64,000 nucleotides of DNA from CAYXZO01 sp964469505 (GCA_964469505.1 CAYXZO010000001.1:62001-126000); one strand, 5' to 3'. Counted from the stretch's first letter, positions 45,010-54,673 are shown. Numbers and translations: made by a program. The notes: generated from the sequence alone by a model not told the origin.

Positions 45010-45132
45010 GGTCTCATCCTTTACCTGAAGTTAACCGTTCAGGTTCAGTCATACCGTGCTTCCGGGACCCAACCGGATAAAACTCACCTGCGAAAAATCC
45101 ACCCGCCGGTATGAGTTACCTTTCGCTGTGGT

Positions 45133-45906
45133 TCATGGATTGGCGAAATTAGCCAGCTCGGTTTCACCTGCAAACACAAAAATACTTGTTCCCCCCAACC
45201 AGAAAACTTCATCCGCCCAACGGGTGTTCAGGACCCCTCCCGGGAAATGCAATTGCCATTGGGCACGTCGGGGCCGAAGGGTGTGCAATACCGAGCTGAC
45301 GGCTACCGCCCCGGTGCCACAGGCCAGCGTTTCCGCATTCACCCCCCGTTCATAGGTTCGCACGTACAGCCGCTCTTCCTCCATCCAGAATAGGTCCAGA
45401 TTAACCCCTTCCGGGAAAGAGGTCTGATCGGCATTGGCGGCTGGTCCCCACTCGGCGAGGCGGGTGCCCGGGTCCCGAGGACTCTGCACCACATAGTGAG
45501 GAACCCCCACCTGAACTTTCCAACCGCTGAGTTCACCCCAGGTGAACGGCTCTGGTGGAGCGGTGGGGGTCAAAGTAATCAACGGCCCGGCTTCCCAGGC
45601 GTAGCGATGAACGCCGTCACCCGCGTTGAATTCCCCTTTCGGTGGCTGTCCTTCCCGCACCACTGCAAAAGTTACCAATGCCAGGGCGCCATCGCCGCAA
45701 AAAGCGGCTTCTGAACCGTCGGCGTTGAAATAACGCATGCGAAAAGCGTATCGCTCGTCGGGGAGATACACGAGAAGACCATCGGCTCCGATTCCGGTGC
45801 GCCGGCGGCATACACTGCGGATAAGAGGTGGGGAAATGGACCTGACTTCATCACCTTTCACCAAAACGAAGTCGTTACCTGCAGTGGCGTATTTCCAGAA
45901 CTTCAT
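45133..45906 (-). CDS. dapF: Diaminopimelate epimerase
   Basis: A 257-residue enzyme of the lysine and murein-precursor pathway. The ATG at 45906 overlaps the stop of the upstream lipoprotein gene (ATGA). The frame would continue upstream only inside that gene. The two catalytic cysteines are Cys70 in NADGSEAAFCGDGA and Cys196 in AETLACGTGA. Most DapF proteins read CGNG at the first site; here Asn is Asp, and some surrounding positions are also unusual (VGVPHYVV for the common GNPH). It is probably active but divergent. It interconverts LL- and meso-diaminopimelate in the cytoplasm. Confidence 0.88.
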   Translation of the reverse strand: MKFWKYATAGNDFVLVKGDEVRSISPPLIRSVCRRRTGIGADGLLVYLPDERYAFRMRYFNADGSEAAFCGDGALALVTFAVVREGQPPKGEFNAGDGVHRYAWEAGPLITLTPTAPPEPFTWGELSGWKVQVGVPHYVVQSPRDPGTRLAEWGPAANADQTSFPEGVNLDLFWMEEERLYVRTYERGVNAETLACGTGAVAVSSVLHTLRPRRAQWQLHFPGGVLNTRWADEVFWLGGTSIFVFAGETELANFANP

Positions 45907-47546
45907 TGCTCCCTCTCTATCTGCCACAGCCCCAGGTCCGTTTCCCAATGACGACGGATAGTGATCGTATCGGGATAGATCCAGAACCACTCGGCGGGGC
46001 GCAAGTCGGTGATACCCCCTGTGAAGTAACGTCCGTCTGCATCCAGGTCCTGGAACGCCACCAGAGTATAGCGTCCCTCCTTAAGGGCCGGCAACTGCAA
46101 GGCCTCGCCCTGGGGAAAGGCTACCAGCCGTTTGCCACCCGGACCGCTGACGGTCAGGAACAGATTCTCGCTGAAATCCTGCCGTATGGTCAAAATCCCG
46201 GTGGAATCCTCCTTGGGTGGCGTCCACTGGCCCTGTAAAACGGAATCCGGTACCACCCCGGTAAAGAGGTGCAGTTTATTCAATTCCAATCGCCAGCTAA
46301 AGCCTGTGCGAAACAGGGAATCAGCCAACGGGCAACGTATTTCAAACAGGCTGGGGCGCTCCAGGTCGGAGCAAGCATAAAACAGGGAGTCACCGGTTGG
46401 TTTGATGGACAGGCAACTGTCAGCCACGGAATTGACCGGTAGGGGTAAATCAACCGTCATGGCTTTCTTAGCAGTATCTACCACCAACTCCACCTCTCCG
46501 GGTCTAAGCCGAAGAGTATCGGTCGCAGGCGGCATGGTGAGTGCCAAGGTGTCAGACCCCAGAATCACTCCGGTCGTATCCCGGAAGCCGGATAGCCATA
46601 CCACCTGCCCCGTGTCCAGCGGTAACGTGCTGTAGCACCAGAAACGCTGGGGGATTCTCCGGTTGATTTGCTTGCCGGCCAGGGGAATAAGTCCCTCCTC
46701 TGTACGCAATTCCAGGCCCGTTAAACTGCCGTCGACCACCGGTCGTGAGCTCCAGAATTCCAGAAGGTGACCTTGCCAAACCCGCACCCTGGACAGGTGC
46801 AAACGTGAGGGGGGGATTTCCCGGGGCCAGAAGCGCACGGTGGTACCATCCGAGGTGGGTTGAACCTGCCTTTGCGGCGGGCGGGCGAAAAAATCTCCGG
46901 CGTCCAGCCGCCCATTGCCGTTACGATCCCAATGGAAGAAGAAGACAAAGGGTTTTTCCGGTAGATATGAGAAGGCGAACCGGCCGTCATCGTCTGCCTG
47001 CAGAATGTAAGCAGGCGATCCCCGCAGCAACTCCTGAGGAGCCTGACCCGAACCGGGATAAAGATAGAGCCTGCCTTTTTTCAGAACGGATCCGGCTCCC
47101 AGGACCAGCCCGCTGATCCGGCCCCGAGCGATTTTGTTTCCCGTGCTGAAGGCCAGGACAAACGGTTCCGAGAGGTTATTCCCCTGAAGGTCCTGTGCCC
47201 CCTTATCAAGGATCAGCAGATAAGTCTGATCGGGCTGTAGCGGCTCCCGGGGACGGAGCTTCACATAGGTCCAGCCGGTTTTGATTTCCCAGCCGGCGGG
47301 GACCAGGGGCCAAACCTGTAGAGCCTGACGCACCGCTTCTTTTTTTACCTGTTCGTTAAACACCAGTTTGATGGTGGGGGTCAGGGATACCTGGAGGGAG
47401 CCGTTAGGGGGATCGGCTTTGATGATCTGCGGCGGAGTCTTATCCACCGGTCCGCCGGTGAGGGGCATTTCACTGGCACAGGCTAAAAACCAGAGCAAAG
47501 TTCCCGCGGCTATAAACCAAAGAACGTAGCGCCGAATCCTCTTCAT
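45903..47546 (-). CDS. Ig-like (SbsA-type) domain lipoprotein
   Basis: A 547-residue exported protein. The basic N-terminus and span (RRYVLWFIAAGTLLWFLAC) end at Cys23, a plausible but imperfect lipobox. Directly after comes the typical ASEMPLTGGPVDKTPPQIIKADP stretch. An SbsA-like Ig domain follows (IKLVFNEQVKKEAVRQALQVWP, YLLILDKGAQDLQGNNLSEPFVLAFSTG). The rest is beta-rich, with an EF-hand-like DRNGNGRLDAGDF segment around residue 215 and another DLDADGRYFTGG near the end. Such proteins are common in FCB bacteria and have no known function. It overlaps sfsA upstream and dapF downstream by four bases each. Confidence 0.75.
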   Translation of the reverse strand: MKRIRRYVLWFIAAGTLLWFLACASEMPLTGGPVDKTPPQIIKADPPNGSLQVSLTPTIKLVFNEQVKKEAVRQALQVWPLVPAGWEIKTGWTYVKLRPREPLQPDQTYLLILDKGAQDLQGNNLSEPFVLAFSTGNKIARGRISGLVLGAGSVLKKGRLYLYPGSGQAPQELLRGSPAYILQADDDGRFAFSYLPEKPFVFFFHWDRNGNGRLDAGDFFARPPQRQVQPTSDGTTVRFWPREIPPSRLHLSRVRVWQGHLLEFWSSRPVVDGSLTGLELRTEEGLIPLAGKQINRRIPQRFWCYSTLPLDTGQVVWLSGFRDTTGVILGSDTLALTMPPATDTLRLRPGEVELVVDTAKKAMTVDLPLPVNSVADSCLSIKPTGDSLFYACSDLERPSLFEIRCPLADSLFRTGFSWRLELNKLHLFTGVVPDSVLQGQWTPPKEDSTGILTIRQDFSENLFLTVSGPGGKRLVAFPQGEALQLPALKEGRYTLVAFQDLDADGRYFTGGITDLRPAEWFWIYPDTITIRRHWETDLGLWQIEREQ

Positions 47547-48265
47547 GTCCCCTTTTCTCCCGATGCGGGTGGCGGTTCCAACCGCACTGGTAGCTCCTTT
47601 AGCAATCGGATATGGTCCTTTTGAACCTCTGCGGAATAGGCCAGAACTTTGACTCCCGCCTTGGCGGCTTCCACGAGGGCACGGGCAAACACTGGGTCAC
47701 GTTCCCATTGAGGGCCGAACGCAGTAGCATCCTCCCTTTGGACGACAAACAACACTGCAGCTTCCCGATGGGAGTTCAAACTAGCCTGCAGGTGAGCCAT
47801 ATGCCGCGCTCCCCGACTGGTCACTGCGTCGGGAAACTGGGCCAGACCATTTTCCACCAAGGTCACAGATTTGACTTCCAGCAGTAATTGTCGGTTGTCT
47901 TTTTCTAGCAGGAAATCCACCCGCATGCCGTCCATGCTAAATTCCCGTTGTTTCAAGCGCCAGGATCTCAAGGGAGGAATGGCCTTACGCTGCAGGCAAA
48001 ACTCCACCAGGCGATTAGGTAAGGTGGAATCCACTGAAACCAGATGACCGTCGTGCTCCACCAGCACGGTAGTGAAAGCCGTTTTCCGCTGGGGGTTTTT
48101 ATTGGGTCGGAGCCATACGCGGGCTCCGGGAATCAACAATTCTTTCAGCCTTCCTGGATCAGGCAGGTGCGACCAAACGGGGCCGCTTTCGATTTCCACC
48201 CGGGTCAGAAAGCGATTGGGGCGGTGCAGGAAACGTCCCGGAATAAGAGGTCCCGGTAAAGGCAT
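47543..48265 (-). CDS. sfsA: SfsA family protein (sugar fermentation stimulation, nuclease-like)
   Basis: About 240 residues from the ATG at 48265; the frame also allows TTG starts four or five codons upstream. No ribosome site is visible. It has the usual SfsA pattern: PGRFLHRPNRFLTRVEI, HLPDPGRLKELLIPGARVWL, a nuclease-like core RVDFLLE...LLLEVKSVTLVENGLAQFPDAVTSRGARHM and HLQASL. The Asp and Glu-x-Lys are the PD-(D/E)XK-like residues. The cellular role is poorly known; Escherichia coli SfsA was linked to maltose metabolism and shows nucleic-acid binding. It is coupled to the Ig-like lipoprotein gene downstream and lies 15 bp after tgt. Confidence 0.9.
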   Translation of the reverse strand: MPLPGPLIPGRFLHRPNRFLTRVEIESGPVWSHLPDPGRLKELLIPGARVWLRPNKNPQRKTAFTTVLVEHDGHLVSVDSTLPNRLVEFCLQRKAIPPLRSWRLKQREFSMDGMRVDFLLEKDNRQLLLEVKSVTLVENGLAQFPDAVTSRGARHMAHLQASLNSHREAAVLFVVQREDATAFGPQWERDPVFARALVEAAKAGVKVLAYSAEVQKDHIRLLKELPVRLEPPPASGEKGT

Positions 48266-48280
48266 ACGGGGCAACAAGGA

Positions 48281-49414
48281 CTACTCCACCTGTAAGTAAT
48301 TCTGTAAGAATTCTTTTCGCCAGGCATCAAACCGCTCTTCCCGGAGGGCGGTGCGGATTTGCCGCATCAATTCCTGGTAGAAAAAGACATTATGCAGGGA
48401 AGCTAAGCGAAGCACCAGCGGTTCCCCGCTGTTGAACAGATGACGCAGGTAGGCCCGGGTGAAATTACGGCAGGTGTAGCAGCCGCAGTTTTCGTCCACC
48501 GGTCGAAAATCGTTTTTAAAACGACCGGCTTTGATAGGTAGCGGTCCCTGCCAAGTGAAGAGGGTACCGTTGCGTCCGTTGCGGGTGGGCAACACACAGT
48601 CGAACATATCCACTCCGGCGCTTACGGCGGCTACAATATCCTCGGGTTTACCCACTCCCATGAGATAACGGGGTTTGTCTCTTGGCAATAGCGGGGCGGT
48701 GTGACCCACGATGCGGTCGCGTTCCTCCTTGGATTCACCCACGCTCAACCCGCCAATGGCGTACCCCTGAAAAGGCAACTGGGTTAGAAATGTTGCACTG
48801 GCTTCCCGGAGCTCGGGATGGATTCCCCCTTGCACGATACCGAACAACATTTGTTCATGGCCATATAAGGGGGTACTCCGCTGAAAGGCTTCCAGGCTGG
48901 CTTCGGCCCAACGGTGAGTGCGGGCCAGGGCTTCCTCTATGCGTTCCCTAGGTGCTTCCGTAGTAACACACTCATCGAGTACCATACAGATGTCAGCCCC
49001 GAGAATCCGCTGGATGTGGATGCTGCGTTCAGGATTCAGGTAGTGACGGGAACCATCCAGATGTGAGCGGAAGTTGATCCCCTCATCATCGATAATTCGC
49101 AAATCAGCCAGGCTGAAGACCTGAAATCCGCCTGAATCGGTGAGAATGGCCCCCTGCCAGTTCATGAAAGAATGTAAACCACCCGCTTCTCGAATGATTT
49201 CCAGCCCGGGGCGGAGATAAAGGTGATAGGTATTACCCAATAATAGTTTTACTCCCGCCTGCTGCAAATCGTCAGGAGCCAGGGCCTTCACGGAGCCCTG
49301 GGTACCCACCGGCATGAACACGGGCGTAGGAATTTCTCCATGGGGCAGTTTCAAGCAGCCTAAGCGAGCCCGAGTGCGGGAGCAGGTGCGAATCACCTGG
49401 AAGTGCTCAGCCAT
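48281..49414 (-). CDS. tgt: Queuine tRNA-ribosyltransferase
   Basis: A 377-residue enzyme of normal length. It contains PVFMPVGTQGSVKAL, the active-site stretch LTDSGGFQVFSL, a second catalytic Asp in VDMFDCVLPTRNGRNG, YLMGVGKPEDI and the zinc site CGCYTCRNFTRAYLRHLF with the following LASLHN. It exchanges guanine 34 for a queuosine precursor in GUN-anticodon tRNAs. It lies between radA and sfsA in the leftward run, with five bases after the radA stop. No other queuosine gene is in the window. Confidence 0.97.
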   Translation of the reverse strand: MAEHFQVIRTCSRTRARLGCLKLPHGEIPTPVFMPVGTQGSVKALAPDDLQQAGVKLLLGNTYHLYLRPGLEIIREAGGLHSFMNWQGAILTDSGGFQVFSLADLRIIDDEGINFRSHLDGSRHYLNPERSIHIQRILGADICMVLDECVTTEAPRERIEEALARTHRWAEASLEAFQRSTPLYGHEQMLFGIVQGGIHPELREASATFLTQLPFQGYAIGGLSVGESKEERDRIVGHTAPLLPRDKPRYLMGVGKPEDIVAAVSAGVDMFDCVLPTRNGRNGTLFTWQGPLPIKAGRFKNDFRPVDENCGCYTCRNFTRAYLRHLFNSGEPLVLRLASLHNVFFYQELMRQIRTALREERFDAWRKEFLQNYLQVE

Positions 49415-49419
49415 ATTTC

Positions 49420-50781
49420 CTAATGTACGTCCCCGGATAAAGTCAGCAGTTGCTCGAGGACTTCGGTCAGGCTTTTGACCGGAACCAGCTGTAAACCGGC
49501 GGATTCCTTGTCTGCTTTCTCACCCCGGGGGATGCAGGCCCGCTTGAATCCCAATCGCCGAGCTTCGATCAAACGTTTCTCCAGGTAAGGCACCTCCCGG
49601 ATTTCACCCCCCAAGCCGATTTCGCCGATGACCACCGTGGCCGGAACGGGACGATCCTGCAAACTGGAAGCCACGGCTACCGCTACGGCCAGATCGGCCG
49701 CCGGTTCTTCCAGGCGCAGCCCCCCAGCGATGTTTATGAACACGTCCTGGTTGCCCACGGGGACCCCGGCCCGTTTTTCCAGCACGGCCAATAGCATCTG
49801 CAACCGGCGCAGATCAAAACCAGTAACATTCCGTTGGGGATTGCCGTAAATGGTGGGCGTTACCAGGGCCTGAACTTCCGCCAGTAGCGGGCGCCGACCG
49901 GCCATGGTGGCGGCAACGATGGAACCGCTCAGGTAGGGATTGCGGCTGTCCAGAAAAAGGGCTGAAGGATTCCCCACTTCCTCAAGGCCGGCGGCCCCCA
50001 TTCGAAATACGCCCATTTCCTTGGTGGGACCGAAACGATTCTTAACCGCCCGTAGGAGCCGAAAATCATGGTATTGATCACCTTCCAGGTACAACACCGT
50101 ATCCACGATGTGTTCCAGCATTTTGGGACCGGCTAGAAATCCCTCTTTAGTGATATGCCCTACCAGCAACAGGCTCTGTCCCAAACTTTTAGCCACAGCC
50201 TGTAATTTCTCCGCCGCTTCTCGCACCTGCCCCGGACTGCCGGCCACACCCGACAGTTCCTCGGAATACATGGTTTGGATGGAATCAACCATTACCACCT
50301 GGGGACGGTCTCTTTCCAGAAGATCGACTAGAGCCTCTACGCGGGTTTCGTTAGTCACGGGTAACTTCATATCGCCCATCCCCAGTCGGTCGGCCCGGAG
50401 GGCAATCTGGGCGGGGCTTTCTTCACCCGAGCAATAAAGTACCCTGAGGTCACGCTGGAGCAGGTTACCGGCGATTTGCAATAGCAAGGTGGATTTACCG
50501 ATTCCCGGCTCTCCCCCCAGGAGCACTACCCCACCCGGCATTAAGCCGCCCCCCACCACGCGATCCCATTCAGGAAGTCCAGTGCCCCAGCGAGTAAGCT
50601 GCCGGCGGTCAATCCGGGCTATGACGGTGGGAGCTGCGCTTGGCGTGGATCGTTTAGTGGCAGGAACAGGAGCAAAGGCTTCTAGACTATCCCAGGTACC
50701 ACAATTGGCACACTTGCCAGCCCATTTGATGGTTTCCATACCGCAGACTTTACAGCGATAGCGGGTTTGAGTTTTGGACAT
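49420..50781 (-). CDS. radA: DNA repair protein RadA
   Basis: A 453-residue protein. A C4 zinc finger (Cys10, Cys13, Cys24, Cys27) is followed by a RecA-like ATPase with Walker A GGEPGIGKST at 89-98 and VMVDSIQTMYSEEL as Walker B. The RadA-specific KNRFG motif is at about residue 244. The C-terminal Lon-like domain (LQMLLAVLEKRAGVPVGNQDVFINIAGGLRLEEPAADLAVA) completes the normal architecture. It processes recombination intermediates by branch migration. It precedes tgt closely and follows the mlaE-like gene by 17 bp. Confidence 0.97.
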   Translation of the reverse strand: MSKTQTRYRCKVCGMETIKWAGKCANCGTWDSLEAFAPVPATKRSTPSAAPTVIARIDRRQLTRWGTGLPEWDRVVGGGLMPGGVVLLGGEPGIGKSTLLLQIAGNLLQRDLRVLYCSGEESPAQIALRADRLGMGDMKLPVTNETRVEALVDLLERDRPQVVMVDSIQTMYSEELSGVAGSPGQVREAAEKLQAVAKSLGQSLLLVGHITKEGFLAGPKMLEHIVDTVLYLEGDQYHDFRLLRAVKNRFGPTKEMGVFRMGAAGLEEVGNPSALFLDSRNPYLSGSIVAATMAGRRPLLAEVQALVTPTIYGNPQRNVTGFDLRRLQMLLAVLEKRAGVPVGNQDVFINIAGGLRLEEPAADLAVAVAVASSLQDRPVPATVVIGEIGLGGEIREVPYLEKRLIEARRLGFKRACIPRGEKADKESAGLQLVPVKSLTEVLEQLLTLSGDVH

Positions 50782-50798
50782 TAACCCTCGACAGGTGC

Positions 50799-51575
50799 TT
50801 AGAAAACGATGGTCGCCACCACGTAATCGCTTATCAGAATCAGGATGGAAGCCCAGACGAAAGCATCGATGGCTGAGCGCCCCACACCACTGGCTCCATG
50901 CTCAGCCCGTAAACCGACCCAACAACTTACCAGACCCGTAGTCAGACCGAACATAACCGCCTTGAACATACCGGGGTAAAAGTCGGAGGACATGACGAAG
51001 TGGGCCTGAAAGGAATTAAAAAAGGTGTTGTAATTGATATTGAAAAATTGGTTGACCACGAATGCGCCGCTGAAAATGGCAATGAGGTCAGCGGCCAAAA
51101 CCAGCAACGGCATTAACAGCGTCATAGATACGATGCGGGGAGTAACCAGATAGCGGACCGGACTGATGGCCATGGCTTCCAGGGCATCCACCTGTTCCGT
51201 CACCACCATACTGGCTATTTCAGCGGCAATAGAAGAGCCATTACGCCCAGCCAGGACCAGGGCCGTCAAAACCGGTCCCATTTCAATTAGAATTCCGGTA
51301 GCCACCACCGTACCGAGGAAATTAGCTGGCAGGGTGCCTTTCAACTGGTAAGCGCCCTGCCAACCCGCCACGGCCCCGGCAAAAATGGCAATCACTCCCA
51401 CTAACGGTAAGGAACGCACCCCCAGCCGGTGCATCTGACGAATGTAAAGCGCTCTGTCCGTGGGTAAATGGCGCATGTAGGTGATGGAACGCCCCAGCAG
51501 AAGGAATATCTGGCCAGCAGCCCTGACCACCGTCAGACTGTGGCGACCAAGCCAGCGGAGGGAGTTTTCCAACAT
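50799..51575 (-). CDS. mlaE: MlaE-family ABC transporter permease
   Basis: A 258-residue inner-membrane protein with an amphipathic N-terminal helix and five or six spans. The family signature is clear: VGVIAIFAGAVAGWQGAYQL, ATGILIEMGPVLTALVLAGRNGSSIAAEIASM, VTEQVDALEAMAISPVRYLVTPRIVSM and a C-terminal ISDYVVATIVF. It is the permease of phospholipid/retrograde Mla-type transporters that act with MlaF ATPase and an MCE protein. Neither partner is adjacent; downstream is radA and upstream the giant barrel protein, so the complex must be completed from elsewhere. The ATG follows the upstream stop by two bases. Confidence 0.92.
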   Translation of the reverse strand: MLENSLRWLGRHSLTVVRAAGQIFLLLGRSITYMRHLPTDRALYIRQMHRLGVRSLPLVGVIAIFAGAVAGWQGAYQLKGTLPANFLGTVVATGILIEMGPVLTALVLAGRNGSSIAAEIASMVVTEQVDALEAMAISPVRYLVTPRIVSMTLLMPLLVLAADLIAIFSGAFVVNQFFNINYNTFFNSFQAHFVMSSDFYPGMFKAVMFGLTTGLVSCWVGLRAEHGASGVGRSAIDAFVWASILILISDYVVATIVF

Positions 51576-51577
51576 AC

Positions 51578-54500
51578 TTAGAAGTCTAACCCTAACGAGA
51601 AAAGATGGTAGGGCGGAGAATGAAACAAGCCATGTTCATTGTTGTAAGCCAGATCATATCGAAACAAGAATATTCCCAGGTTCAAACGGATGCCGAAACC
51701 GGAGCTGGAATAGGAACGGCCGTCCAGAATAATTCGTTCCGGCAGAGCTATGTGGGTGAATTCACTATCGCGCCAAACCTTGACATAATCTGAAAAAAGA
51801 AGTCCCTGGATATTGGCGAAGGCCAGCGAGAAAGGCCAGCGCATCAGCAGATATTGAATGAAGGGAAAACGAAATTCGGCATTAACAAGGACATAGTGTT
51901 CTCCTACCAGAGCGAAATAGGGGGCCGATCTTACTGGGGTTACGTATTCGGAGAAATACAGATCCTCATAGTTTAGCGTATCGAGAAAACCAAAGTTCAC
52001 CCGGTAATTAATCCAGTTATCCACTCCTCCGGCCATAAAGCTCTGGGGAGTTGGTCCATGGCTAGAGGCTCCGGATAGCCGAAAAGCCAGGGAGTAATCT
52101 TGGGAGAGCTTGAAATAGCGGCGAATATCGGCTTTGACGGTGATGAACTCCCTGGTACTGGTAACGGTATGGGGAGCAGCCACCACCCCCACATCCCAGC
52201 GCCAGCCGTCTATGGGGTAAAACGGACCATACAACACATTGTCGAAGGACCAGTGAAACTCAGGCAGGTAGAAGGAAAGTGTGCTTTCGTCTAGCACGCG
52301 TACTTCGTTATATCCCACGTAGACGTAATCCCGCCGATACAAGTTCATCCAGGTGAAATAACCTTCCAGGCGGTTGAACTTATTGAGGGGGTAATCGATC
52401 CCCAATAAACTTCCATATTGCCGGAAATGGAGAAAACGATAATAGCCAATCTGGTAATCATCTGGATAATTAAACAGTCGGAGATGATAATTGGGGCGCT
52501 TCTCCAGAAAATCATACCCCAAAAACAAATCCGAGTTTTCCAAGTTACGGTAAAGTTCAAAGCCAAAGGTAACCCGGTGATTGCCGAGAATATCTGAGAA
52601 AGCCAGAATAGCGTTGCCTTGCAGACCGAAGAAATTACTGAAACCAGCCTGGCCGTCTACCAGATCGACGGTAAAGCGGGTCTTATAAGGGTGTATTTTG
52701 TAATTGCCATTGGAGTCCAAGTAGGCGCTATCGGCCTGGAGGGCTGCAAAATCGGAGGTGTCTGTGATGGGAATTGGATTCCCCGGTGCAAAGACATAAT
52801 GCACAAAGGGGGAAATGTTTACCCTGGGAAGTTTGGGCAGGCTGTCCCGATAGCTCAGATTGAACTGTAAATTCTTACGCTTCAAATAAGAGGAGAGAGG
52901 CAATGGGGCTTTGGGACGCTCCAACTCCCAGGGATTGGAAACCGAATAGATGTCCCAGCCCCCCTTGTAATAGCCGGAAAATACCAGGCGGGAGTCATCG
53001 CCACTGAGGCTAAGCTGGAAAATACCGGTGTATACATCGGTTAAAGGGTACTCCTGTTTAGTCTCAAGATCGTAAACGTAGATATTCCAGATACCGGAAC
53101 GGTCGGAAGTATAGACGATCATCGGTTTGGTGTGGGAGAAGATGGGGGAATCCTCGTCACCGGGACTGCGAGTAATGCGGGTGAGTTTGCGGGTATGTAA
53201 ATCCAACAGGTAAACATCGGTGTGGCGGTAATTGTGCTTAACCATTGTCCGCCCCACTTGATCACCGGTCCAGTCGGCAAAGTCAGTGCGCAGCACATCC
53301 TGTCGATCAGAGACAAACACCAGCTGTTTGCCGTCGGGAGACCAGGACGGCCGGGTGTCGTTGAACGGATCCTGGGTCAGGCGCTGAAGTTTCTCGCGTT
53401 TCAGATCGTACAGATAAAGATCCCGCTGGCCCTGATACAATCCGGAAAAAGCGATCAAATCTCCCTTGGGCGACCAGCTCGCGGTATAAACACCATCCAG
53501 CGGCAATTTGATAACCTTACGTTTCTGTACTTTAGTGTCATAAATAACCAACGCGTCACGCTCACCAGCTTTAGCCGCAAATACGATACGTCGGTTATCC
53601 GGCGCCCAGGATATGCTGGGGCTGAGCCACTTGAGTTCTTCCAAGTCCGGAGTCCGCTGCCCAGAAACAATGCGTTTAGGCTTGGCCTGGGGTTTTTCGG
53701 GATTCATCAAATAGATGTCTGCGTACCCAGAACGGTCTGATAGAAAGGCAATTTTGCCGCCATTGGGGGCAATGGCCGGACTTACATTGAAATAATTCTC
53801 CAGCTCTTCATGGTCAGTCAAACGCTCGCCGATATCATCCAGGTTGTGTCGGCCGGCAATATCGGGCCAGTATTCTTTACGTAATTCCAGGCGCCACTTT
53901 TCCGTCAACTGCTTGGGGCCCATCCCCAGGGTTTTATGCAGAGCCTCATTAATGTTCTTGTATTGTTTTAGGCTATGGAGCAATTCCCCGATGCGCTGCA
54001 CTCCGTAGGTTTCTCCGATGTAGCGCAATACACTTTGCCCCCCCTTGTAGGCCATATAGCCGCTGAGATCGTCAATGGAGGGGAGGCGATCGTTCAATAC
54101 GACATCTCGAATAATCATATCGGCACGGGAATCCCAATCCAATGAAGAATACTCGGCATAGCCTTCGCTCAGCCAGAGGGGGATATTGATGCGCATCTGG
54201 CCGGTGAACACGGATTGGGCGTTACCCCCGAAAATCATGTCGTTGACCATGGCGTGAGTCAGCTCATGGTGCAACACATGCCTGAACTGTTCAAAGCTGC
54301 CCTCAAACGGAACCACTACCCTATTCTTGAAGAGTTCGGTGAAGCCTCCAATCCCCTCATATAGATAGCCCAGAGTTACGTTGGTTTGTTGAAAATCATT
54401 ATGAGAGTTGTAGATGATCACCGGCACTCGTTTGGATAGCCGCCAGTTTAGTTGGAAGGCAATTTGTCGGTAAGCTTTCTCGATAATCTCAGCGGCAAAC

Positions 54501-54673
54501 ACCGCCTGCTGATGGCCGCCGGTGTAAAAATAAATATCGAAATGCTTGGTCTGGAGATACTTCCAGTCCATGGTTTGGTATTGAATTTTGTTTTTGCCGA
54601 ACTTAGCTAGGGCCTGGTCGGGAATTCCCTGAAGAACCAGTAGCAGAAGGCTGGAGATGAGTAGACGGGACAT
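51578..54673 (-). CDS. Giant outer-membrane protein: peptidase-MA-like metalloprotease, PD40 beta-propeller and C-terminal barrel
   Basis: About 1031 residues from the ATG at 54673, which opens a clean signal peptide (RLLISSLLLLVLQGIPDQALA); a GTG eight codons upstream is less likely. Residues 30-270 form a gluzincin-like metalloprotease domain with LHHELTHAMVND and, after a proper gap, LSEGYAEYSSL, giving HExxH plus a Glu ligand. Residues about 290-580 are TolB/PD40 propeller repeats (APNGGKIAFLSDRSGYADIYLMN, SPDGKQLVFVSDRQDV, ...). From about 600 to the end is a beta-barrel, with BamA/TamA-like strands and terminal FSLGLDF. It probably sits in the outer membrane with the protease and propeller in the periplasm. 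The role is unknown; cell-surface quality control is a guess. The mlaE-like gene follows after two bases. Confidence 0.85.
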   Translation of the reverse strand: MSRLLISSLLLLVLQGIPDQALAKFGKNKIQYQTMDWKYLQTKHFDIYFYTGGHQQAVFAAEIIEKAYRQIAFQLNWRLSKRVPVIIYNSHNDFQQTNVTLGYLYEGIGGFTELFKNRVVVPFEGSFEQFRHVLHHELTHAMVNDMIFGGNAQSVFTGQMRINIPLWLSEGYAEYSSLDWDSRADMIIRDVVLNDRLPSIDDLSGYMAYKGGQSVLRYIGETYGVQRIGELLHSLKQYKNINEALHKTLGMGPKQLTEKWRLELRKEYWPDIAGRHNLDDIGERLTDHEELENYFNVSPAIAPNGGKIAFLSDRSGYADIYLMNPEKPQAKPKRIVSGQRTPDLEELKWLSPSISWAPDNRRIVFAAKAGERDALVIYDTKVQKRKVIKLPLDGVYTASWSPKGDLIAFSGLYQGQRDLYLYDLKREKLQRLTQDPFNDTRPSWSPDGKQLVFVSDRQDVLRTDFADWTGDQVGRTMVKHNYRHTDVYLLDLHTRKLTRITRSPGDEDSPIFSHTKPMIVYTSDRSGIWNIYVYDLETKQEYPLTDVYTGIFQLSLSGDDSRLVFSGYYKGGWDIYSVSNPWELERPKAPLPLSSYLKRKNLQFNLSYRDSLPKLPRVNISPFVHYVFAPGNPIPITDTSDFAALQADSAYLDSNGNYKIHPYKTRFTVDLVDGQAGFSNFFGLQGNAILAFSDILGNHRVTFGFELYRNLENSDLFLGYDFLEKRPNYHLRLFNYPDDYQIGYYRFLHFRQYGSLLGIDYPLNKFNRLEGYFTWMNLYRRDYVYVGYNEVRVLDESTLSFYLPEFHWSFDNVLYGPFYPIDGWRWDVGVVAAPHTVTSTREFITVKADIRRYFKLSQDYSLAFRLSGASSHGPTPQSFMAGGVDNWINYRVNFGFLDTLNYEDLYFSEYVTPVRSAPYFALVGEHYVLVNAEFRFPFIQYLLMRWPFSLAFANIQGLLFSDYVKVWRDSEFTHIALPERIILDGRSYSSSGFGIRLNLGIFLFRYDLAYNNEHGLFHSPPYHLFSLGLDF

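Noticed and set aside
45025..45046. Inverted repeat ACCTGAA/TTCAGGT between dapF and manC
   Set aside because: Arms are only 7 bp, there is no T-run, and no regulator is nearby. It may be chance, so I do not call an operator or terminator.
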